Shown here: positions 56,774-64,000 of the stretch, piece after piece
Numbering within the stretch: the first letter of the stretch is position 1
Layout of the letters: each line of letters opens with the position of its first letter
NCBI GenBank assembly: GCA_026018925.1
Contig: JAKSZU010000004.1
Coordinates: forward strand, 37,467,233-37,531,232
Origin: Tupaia tana
Lineage: Eukaryota > Chordata > Mammalia > Scandentia > Tupaiidae
DNA: 64,000 nucleotides
Direction: 5' to 3'
The notes under the pieces: model-generated
What the model saw: the letters and a program-made list of their open reading frames with translations, nothing else
Databases searched by the model: none
What the model was told of the DNA's origin: nothing
Made by a program: the position numbers and the translations under genes

Positions 56774-57414
56774 TAATATAATATAGTGAAGCAAAAACTG
56801 AGAGGTTAGGTAAATATACTTTACAACATTCTTTTTCTTTGTCACTGGATTATACAGACTATATAAGTTATCATGGAGTTGAATATAATTTATCTTTTTA
56901 CTAATCCTAACTAGTATGAACAATTTTTTAAGAAAAAACTACCCAGTTCCCATGATCTATTGCTTCATGTAACTTGGAATTTCTTAACTCTTTTATGCAG
57001 TTCTGTTGATTCTATCTCTGTATTCTCATACCTGGTCCTTAAGAATCATTTGCCTCCTGCCTGCAACAGGCCTAGAGGAGTGGACGGTGGTTTGGGTTGA
57101 TAGACTGCAACACGGAGATGGTCTCCTAAACAAACAAGACTACTCTCGCTGTTGTCTATACCTCAGATACTGCTTTCAGGGAGACTATGCAATTGTAGAT
57201 GAACAGAAGGTTATATCTGTGGCTCTCATGACACCTGGCATTAGGAGTGCAGATCTTGCCTGCATTCCAATAAAGTTGGGAGCACAGATAGTATTGTCTT
57301 TATTTAATGGAGGTGTGTCTAGAATCACTGACCTGACCAGGTTAAGTATTGACCAAGAAGCATAGTCAAGACTGAAGCCTTCTCACACAGTCTTAGACTC
57401 TTGACCAGAATAAT

Positions 57415-57610
57415 AAAGTATCATAACTAAAAGTATAGACTGCCTGCTATTTGAACGTGAGTTGGTTACTTAAGCACTCTAAATTTCCTCATTTGTAAGA
57501 GGGGAATGTTAAAAATAGCACCGACTTGGTGAGATCCTTGTACAAATTAAAGGATATGACATATGTAAAGCATTGTACAATTTGGACCTAGTAAATAATA
57601 GATATCACCA
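57415..57610 (+). repeat. MIR relic
   Basis: GTTGGTTACTTAAGCACTCT, AATTTCCTCATTTGTAAGAG, GATATGACATATGTAAAGCA and CCTAGTAAATAATAGAT fit the plus-strand MIR. Confidence 0.7.
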
Positions 57611-58799
57611 TTTATTAATCATTTTGTGTAAATGCTACAAATACCAATGAGGGGGACACTACTTTGACATAAATTTATACAGGTGTAAAACAATTAAAAA
57701 CAAGTCCTCTTCATGAGCTGGCTTTGATGTGTGAAAATGCTAGACTTCAGTATCGCCACATTGAAGAGATTTTACAGACAACAGAAAAACATGTACAGAG
57801 AAGGGAGACTAGCTTTGCTGGCTCCCCAGAGTTGTTTCAGGGGCACTCCAGTAGATACTGCACCTCACTGCAAAGAGTGGTTGGTAGTAGTCTGATTTGA
57901 CACATCACCGTTGAATTCAGGATGCAAACATTAACTTATCTGTCAAGTCAACCTTCTTAGACTCCCGATCAATGTTGGCATTAGTGTATATTGTTTCCTT
58001 TTCTCCTTCCTCTTTGTTTCTCTTTCTTCCTAAAGAAAACGGCTTTCTTCGAAAACCAGTCTCTCCTTTCTGTCCTGTGAACATTTTTATTTGTACAAGT
58101 TGTATGTACTCCTTGTCCCTATTCATGTTTATTTCAATTGACTACTTATGAAATACTTCCACAAAGGACATTTAACTTGTTTTAAAGTTTATTTATATCC
58201 TCCTTGAACAAGAAATAGAGCTCCTCAACAGGGTCTTGATGCAATCCACCCCCACCCCAGCCTTCATCCAGCCCCAAATTATTGATATGTGCCCAGCATA
58301 CTCAGGGATGTCTCTGGACTCTAAATGGGAACCTTCCCATGTACCATTGCCTCCCAGAGTATCATATTTTACTGCTGTGTCACCACGCATCCCAAGGATC
58401 TTAACTTGCAAAGATGGAATACTGTTATTAAGGATTTAAACATTGTTTTAGATCCAGGCTACGTATGTGTATATATTTGCGTAACCTTGCTTGGTAATGA
58501 GTCACAGGAAATTGCGTCTCAGAAAATACATACCCACACAGTAGTGACCCTGCGTGCCCTTTTCCTTTCCTGAGAACTCCCAAAGTGTGCATGCTGATTG
58601 CTTTCCTGGACGCCGGCGTTGCTTTAGTGCCAGAAGTCTACCAGCTAATGGCACCTCGCCCACTGGAGGGTGCCGCAGCTGTGCCAACAGGCACCTAACG
58701 TGATTCTGTTCTGACTGCCGTGCTCCTTGAGCAGTGTAGGTGAGAGGGTGACCCAGACTCTGGCCAGGCTGGGTCTGCATCCCAGTTCTGTTCTTAGTG

Positions 58800-58985
58800 C
58801 GTAATGACGGCAAGGCAAGTGAGCAACCTAAAACCTCAGTTTTCTCATCTCTGAAACAGGGAGGATAAAGGTACTACCTTGCAGAAGTCTTATTAGGATA
58901 AGAGGAAATGTGAGTAAATCCCCTCGACTAGTTCTTAGAATGCAGTAAGAACTACAGAGGTAGTTGGTACTACAACTACAGTGGG
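58800..58985 (+). repeat. MIR relic
   Basis: AAACCTCAGTTTTCTCATCT, CTGAAACAGGGAGGATAAAG, GAGGAAATGTGAGTAAATCC and TTCTTAGAATGCAGTAAG follow MIR. A second, shorter MIR-like stretch follows to about 59100 (GCTTTGCCACTTACACGCAG). Confidence 0.75.
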
Positions 58986-59139
58986 TAGAGCCAGGAAACC
59001 TAGAACTGAATTTCAGCTTTGCCACTTACACGCAGAGTGATCTTGGGCTGGTGAAATAGGATAGCTATTCTGAACCTTTGATATCACTGATGTATAAAGA
59101 ACCTTAAAGTCATGTTAGTTTTTGTTTGTTTGTTTTTAA

Positions 59140-59323
59140 GATTCATTTTATTTAGCTTTATTTCATTTATTTATTTATTTATTTATTTATTTTAATTTGA
59201 CCAGAGAGGGATGGAGTGAGAGAGAGAGAAAGTGAGAAAGCAATTCACCAGGTCTGGGACTCGAACCATAGTTGGCCATATGGGAGTCCAGCACCCTTAA
59301 CCACCACGCCATCTACTGACCCC
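59140..59323 (-). mobile_element. tRNA-derived SINE, type B (short)
   Basis: Minus-strand copy with (TTTA)n at about 59164-59190, TTAATTTGACCAGAGAGGGA, AAGCAATTCACCAGGTCTGG and the head ending CTACTGACCCC. CATGTTAGTTTT flanks both sides. Confidence 0.93.
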
Positions 59324-59514
59324 AACCATGTTAGTTTTGATATTTGGTGTTTTGAACGACAGACACAAGCCTGCCATTAATAAATACTGCCTCTTCCTTG
59401 AGCTTTTTTTTTTAATAAATTGTTCACAATAATAAGATAAGTACAATATTAAGCTATTCTCTATCTTAATATGTATAGTGCTTTATATTTCACTCATAGT
59501 TAATATTATATTCC

Positions 59515-59632
59515 CCTCCATACTATAAGCTCCATGAAGGGAGGGACAGGCCTCAGTCATTTCTCTGTATCTATCAGCATCTAGCACCATACCTAAGGAT
59601 TGCAGGACTGACATTTGAATAAATGGATATTG
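59515..59632 (+). repeat. L2 3' end relic
   Basis: TATAAGCTCCATGAAGGGAG, CTCTGTATCTATCAGCATCT, AGCACCATACCTAAGG and TTGAATAAATGGATATTGA follow the L2 3' end. Confidence 0.75.
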
Positions 59633-60004
59633 ATTATTCAGATCATTGATTTATTTATTTGAATAGAACAAACATTCATTCAAAGAACTTTTACACCTTT
59701 TTGGTACAAGTATTATATCAAGCAACTTAGATATAAAATGTGATATGTGAAAAATTACACATGTGTGCATGGAATTTATTGATCGCATAACAGAACTTAA
59801 ATGATGGAAAGAACCTGACAATTCCAGTCTACCTCCATGTTCAGTGAAAACTTCCATTTGCACTATCATCTCCCTTTGTTTTCTATCAAAAACCTAATCA
59901 AGTTCAAAGAGCAAACTCTAATTCAACAACCTCAGTAAAGCTTACCCTGGTAAATAACTGCAACAAAAATAAATAGTAATACGTTTTCGAGTACATATTA
60001 TGTT

Positions 60005-60287
60005 TTGGTTTTGTTTGTTTGTTTGTTTGTTTGTTTTGGAGAGGTTTTCCTATAGGGCACATGCATTCTCCAAAAGACAGAGAGAGACAGAGAGACAGAA
60101 AGCGAGAACTCACCCCCACCCCAGGAGGGATGGCCACGCTGTAATCCCTCCTCCTCCATTCTCCTCTTGGGATCTTGGGCACATGCACAAATGTGCCTAG
60201 AGTGAGTTAAACCACTGAGTCCAGGACTCGAACCATGGCTGACTACATAAGAGTATGACTACAGCCATTACACCAACTACTGGTCTT
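60005..60287 (-). mobile_element. tRNA-derived SINE, type A, beside a MIR
   Basis: Minus-strand copy that starts with TTTG repeats and GGAGAGGTTTTCCTATAGGG and ends CTACTGGTC. The 16-base flanks GAGTACATATTATGTT at 59989 and 60288 are identical. Confidence 0.95.
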
Positions 60288-60489
60288 GAGTACATATTAT
60301 GTTAAAGACTTCACAAATGAGCCTTTAACATGGATATGAATTTTATCTATCCATTTTAAAGCTGAGGAAACTGAATCACAAAGAAATTAGTTTGCCCTGG
60401 GACCAGCAGATGGTATAACGGTTACGTTGCTGGACTCCCATGCAGTCAACTATAGTTTGAGTCCTGGACCCAGTGACTTGAACCTCATG

Positions 60490-60533
<44 letters not shown>

Positions 60534-60790
60534 ACACGCCCAAGATCCCAAGAAGAGAATGGAGGAGAACGGATTGCAGCATGGCCATTCCCCGGTGGGA
60601 TGATTTCTCACTCTCTGTCTCTCTTTGTCTCTCTGGCAAGTGCACTTGCCCTATAGCAAAAAAACTCTCTTAAAAAAAAAAGAAAGAAATTAGTTTGTCC
60701 CTAGTCACAGATTGTAAGTGGAAGAGTCAGAATTCACACCCAGGTCTACATAACTCTAGAGCCCAAGCTTCTTTTTGTTAAATAATGTAG
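60288..60790 (-). repeat. MIR relic split by a SINE
   Basis: GAGGAAACTGAATCACAAAG lies left of the SINE at 60398. GAATTCACACCCAGGTCTAC and CTAGAGCCCAAGCTTCTTTT lie right of it. The MIR itself begins near the target of the SINE at 60005. Confidence 0.75.
60398..60683 (+). mobile_element. tRNA-derived SINE, type A, inside a MIR
   Basis: Plus-strand copy from GGGACCAGCAGATGGTATAA, with a GT run at 60490-60531. The flanks are AAAGAAATTAGTTTGCCC and AAAGAAATTAGTTTGTCCC. Confidence 0.95.
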
Positions 60791-61039
60791 CGGCACTCCT
60801 ATGCCCCTCCTTCAGCAATTTCACTCCTTTGCAGTGAAACACTTCCATAGTGCTCTCACTTGAACTGTTGCTCCTATTTGCATGTGCTAGTATTTAGTGT
60901 GACATATGCTTATGTTACAGCTCAGTAAACATGACAGTTTCTCCCAAACTTCCAGTGAAGGGTTACTGTTTTCAGGGCATTTTATTTTTCTGTAGTAAGT
61001 TGTTCTTAGTGTAAAAATTATAAATGCCCCAGGCCAGCT

Positions 61040-61297
61040 CTACATCACCTTGGTCAAGCAGTGTGCATAGGTGGCCAGATCCCACGTGGCCAACTGCAGT
61101 TCAAGTCTCAGTCCCAGGGACTTGAAAAACGCAAGGGGTATGTGTGCATGCATGCCCAAAGTTCTGACAGGATGAAGAAATGGAAGAAAAAAGATCATGG
61201 CGTCAACACATTGAAAGGTTCTCTCTCACGCTCTCTTCTCTCTTTCTATATCCCCTACCCCATCTGGTGAGCACATATGCCCTCTAGCAATAAAAAA
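61040..61297 (+). mobile_element. old tRNA-related SINE, type C
   Basis: CCACGTGGCCAACTGCAGTT, CAAGTCTCAG, GTGTGCATGCATGCCCAAAG, a CTCTC tract and GAGCACATATGCCCTCTAGC show a diverged relative of type A. Confidence 0.7.
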
Positions 61298-61324
61298 AAT
61301 AATAATAATGTCTATTAATAACTA

Positions 61325-61480
61325 AAAGTCAAAGAATCCTGAAAGACATCCTGTAGTCCATTGCCTTCCTTTCATGGTTGAGAGAAACTAAGGTTAATTG
61401 ACTTCCCCAAGGTCACGAAGCTATTAACTTCCAAATTGATGGTCTTGAACTCTGGTCCCCTGAGTCACGGTCTGGTAATA
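61325..61480 (-). repeat. MIR-like relic
   Basis: GAGAGAAACTAAGGTTAATT, GACTTCCCCAAGGTCACGAA and TCTTGAACTCTGGTCCCCTG fit a minus-strand MIR family member. Confidence 0.65.
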
Positions 61481-61992
61481 TTATTTCAGCTCTCAGAAAA
61501 CAGTTTTCAATCCTTTCCTAGTCCTCTAGGCTAGGAGGTTTGAATCTCTCACCACTTTAGATGCTCTCCTGGTTATGGCTCTGTTTTCCAATAATCCTAT
61601 TAAACAGACTCTCTGAGGGACTGTGGGGGATGGAGGCACTCACTTATTGCTAATAGCCTCTTCATTGAGTATAACCTTTATGCAAAATATCCTAGCATTC
61701 TTAACTAAAAATTCATCAGACTTCTGGTTTGGCCATCCCAACTAATAGGTACAAAACTAAATATTAAGGAAGTAAATAAAAAGGAAAAGAAAGCCAGTTC
61801 ATAAAAAGAGGAATTTAGAGTACTATCTAAAAATAGCTCAACATTTGGAGAATGTTCTAGAATAATATGTAGTTGTCAATAATGATATGTAAACCAAACA
61901 GCAATAAGGAAAGTTTTGTAAGTGGAAAAAATAAAATACAGAATGGCATATCAATTGTAGCGTACAAGCATGGTAAGAAGTTAGTGCTGTAG

Positions 61993-62225
61993 GACCAGCT
62001 TGGTAGTGCAATAGGGATGCGCTGGTCAAGCGATTCTGGATCTACATAGGAGGCTGTGAGTTTGGTTCCCTGGTTGAACTGTCCACGTGACTTAGAAGCC
62101 CAAGATCCTGGCTGACCAGGAAGACTGGAGCGAGAGAAGGAGAATCACAGCCTAGGACCATTGTTGAGGGTCTTGTCTTTCCCTCTTCCTCTCTCTCTGT
62201 CATGAAAGAAGCTTTATTTTAAAAA
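61993..62225 (+). mobile_element. old tRNA-related SINE, type C
   Basis: GGACCAGCTTGGTAGTGCAA, a B-box-like GAGTTTGGTTCCC, AGCCCAAGATCCTGGCTGAC, a CTCTCTCTCTGTC tract and an A-rich end. Same plan as 37461. Confidence 0.65.
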
Positions 62226-62879
62226 GAAAAGAAACTAAGAGTTGTCAATGTGGATCTTTCAAGGAAGGAGAGTTCTTTGTAAATTTTTGTTGGTTTGTGT
62301 GTTTCCATTACCCCTGGTCTTATTGATCGAGTCTACAATAAGGACTGTAATGCCCAGCAGCGAACATAGCCAGCGTCAGAGAGCTATGGGAGGAGTGAGA
62401 AGATGCAGGTCATGAGGGAGATCTGGGTCAGGTTGCTGATGGCCTTATGTCTCATTACACTGAAGAGTTTGTCATTAACTTCGAAATAGGTGTTTCTATT
62501 GCCACCAATGTGCTGTCAAACAAAGCCCACGAAAAGCAGTAAAACCAACATTTCTAGGATCTGTTACTCACCCACGGATACAACACAAGCTGAGCAAGAT
62601 ATTTGGAATCTAAGAATAGAAATACATGATCAACTGAAACTGCCAGATATTTTTACACTTCTTCTTCCACTGAGTCAGCTTTCCCTAATCCGCAGTTCTT
62701 TAGATAATTTTTACTCTTGACATATGAGAATCTCACATTTGCTTTTGTTGATATTTTTCTTATTGGTTCCAGCACAGTATCCCAAGAATTTGAGAATTTT
62801 TTTGAGCACTTTTAATGTGTCTTATTATTTAAAATAACCTCTGTATTATCTTACATGGTGGTATTTATCATAAAAGAAC

Positions 62880-63070
62880 TAATCATTATTATTGAGAATT
62901 TACTATGGGCCAAGTACTATGCTAAATGTTTTACCTCATTTTATCCTCAGAACAGGCCTACAAAGTGGGGATTATTACATCCTCCCTGCCAAAGATCATT
63001 TAGTGTCAGAGACAGGATTCAGGTATGTTTGATGCCAAATCCCATGCTCTTAGTCACTGCAAAGTACCAT
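62880..63070 (-). repeat. MIR relic
   Basis: GAGAATTTACTATGGGCCAA, TTTACCTCATTTTATCCTCA, GAACAGGCCTACAAAGTGGG and GCTCTTAGTCACTGCAAAG match the minus-strand MIR well. Confidence 0.8.
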
Positions 63071-63689
63071 TATTGAACATTGTTTCTGGTTTCATCCATT
63101 AACACTAAAAAGCCCAGACTTAGGGCAGATGTCTGAGATAACCCAGTAGAGAGGTTCTTTCCAATAGACAAAACCACTAATTCATGTTCACTGGGTATTG
63201 TGATTATCTAATTACCAAATCATTTGGCAAGACTATTATCCACCCAACTTTCACAGTTTTAGTCACAGGAATATCATGAAAGACTGTTAAATGCCTTGCA
63301 GAATTGAAAAATAGTATATCCATGACATTCTCCTTATGGACTAACATCTGCCTTTCTCACCTATTTTATTGTTTTCTAAGAAGTCACCTCACGTAAATTA
63401 TGGTTTCCTCGCTAACTTATCCATCACACTGTATGTAGCTACTCATTCTAAATTCGGACTCATGGTGAACTCCCCTGTCATTTTCTATTCAGGACCTTCT
63501 AATCCCATTTCCAAGACCTCAATAAATTTATAATTCTACTTCAAGTAGAAGTAGGTATATGAGCAGTGGCTCTAAAAAGTGTCTATAGATTTGTATTAGA
63601 TTATTAAAAGGGAACTATGATGTGAACTCCTGTAAATCACTTATAAAATATACGGTTTCCTAAATATTTATATGAAACTCTTTACAACC

Positions 63690-63960
63690 TAATTCCTAAC
63701 ACCCCAAGGATCATCTGCTTCTATGTCTCACCCTTCAATATCCGCCACAGTCACATACTCACATGTAAAACCCATCACACTTCCTGTGGCTTCTCAAATG
63801 CCATTGTCAGTTCAGCTCCAGACATATGTACATACGGGGCCTTATTCCTTTTCGCTTTTATGAGATCCTATGCGTTCTCAAACTCAGCTCCAATATCACC
63901 TCCTCAATGAAATCTTCTCTGATCTATCCAAGCAGCATGAAGTACTTTTATAGACATTTG
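63690..63960 (+). repeat. L2 relic
   Basis: CACACTTCCTGTGGCTTCTC, CTCAAACTCAGCTCCAATAT, CACCTCCTCAATGAAATCTT and CTCTGATCTATCCAAGC are typical of an L2 open-reading-frame/3' boundary. Confidence 0.6.
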
Positions 63961-64000
63961 CTCATACCATTCTTTTAAAGAATTTATAAAATCAATGGAG

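Larger units (their letters stand above)
1..64000 (+). other. SGIP1: SGIP1 gene, internal part (exons and introns)
   Basis: The gene runs left to right through the whole window and continues beyond both ends. Eleven exon blocks with AG/GT borders join in one open frame, giving about 389 codons without the cassette exon or 411 with it. The translation matches the central proline-rich linker of mammalian SGIP1, a brain-enriched muniscin that works at clathrin-coated pits with AP-2, Eps15, intersectin and endophilin. It has also been reported to slow internalisation of the CB1 cannabinoid receptor. The match rests on my knowledge of the human protein; no alignment was run. Introns range from about 0.9 kb to more than 28 kb. 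Confidence 0.93.
35563..64000 (+). other. SGIP1: SGIP1 intron, more than 28 kb, 5' part
   Basis: No further SGIP1 exon was recognised, and no other gene. Around 25 SINEs, several MIR/L2 relics, three MITEs and many microsatellites are listed separately. Stretches with nothing recognisable include 35570-36740, 39520-40790, 41630-42400, 42690-43640, 44000-44820, 45580-46540, 46780-47700, 49170-49750, 50770-51000, 51270-52060, 53740-54460, 54900-56040, 56120-56480, 57620-58790, 61490-61990, 62230-62880 and 63080-63690. Confidence 0.85.

Overview
This window is mammalian nuclear DNA lying inside one large split gene on the + strand. Eleven short exon-like blocks between 4355 and 35562 have GT/AG boundaries. 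Their reading frames join across every intron and match the middle of SGIP1 (SH3GL-interacting endocytic adaptor 1, a muniscin) as I know the family. The window begins in an intron upstream of the Arg-Arg-Ser-Pro microexon. It runs through the whole proline-rich region and reaches the first exon of the C-terminal mu-homology domain at 35503-35562. The last 28 kb is intron, with no further exon that I can find. The promoter, the N-terminal membrane-binding exons and most of the mu-homology domain are outside the window.

Layout. At 1-4354 there is intron. At 4355-10981 there are four small exons of 12, 25, 52 and 86 nt. At 14457-20820 there are three exons, ending with a 510-nt exon that carries a Gly-Pro-Pro tract and a seven-proline run. 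At 28865-30051 there are two proline/serine-rich exons, with an unexplained long antisense reading frame between them. At 34501-34566 there is an in-frame 66-nt exon that I take to be an alternative cassette. At 35112-35158 there is a weak candidate alternative end exon, and at 35503-35562 the mu-homology-domain entry exon. At 35563-64000 there is one intron filled with repeats.

Repeats. More than 40 tRNA-related SINE insertions occupy the introns on both strands. Type A is about 250 bp: a tRNA-like head with a GGTTCGAGTCC B box, a TCTCTG tract and a TATAGCAAAAACCTCTC end. Type B is about 180 bp, with the same head and a TAAA-repeat tail. Older relatives are called type C. Many copies have clear target-site duplications and some sit inside older MIR or L2 copies. 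Four 7SL-related elements are present, two of them apparently fused to a tRNA-like part. Two families of short palindromic mariner-like elements, several MIR/L2 relics and many microsatellites complete the picture. I see no convincing LTR element and only one doubtful L1 end.

Organism. 7SL-derived SINEs restrict the source to Euarchontoglires. They are not Alu dimers or typical rodent B1, and together with 7SL/tRNA composites and a dominant private tRNA SINE they point to a tree shrew (Tupaia). That is inference from repeat type, not proven here.

Function. The encoded segment is the flexible linker of an endocytic adaptor. It joins the N-terminal lipid-binding part to the mu-homology domain and offers proline-rich ligands to SH3 proteins such as endophilin and intersectin, and short motifs to AP-2. 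The most interesting biology visible here is splicing: a 12-nt neuronal-style microexon, a cassette exon just before the mu-homology domain with NOVA- and RBFOX-like motifs nearby, and a possible alternative end.
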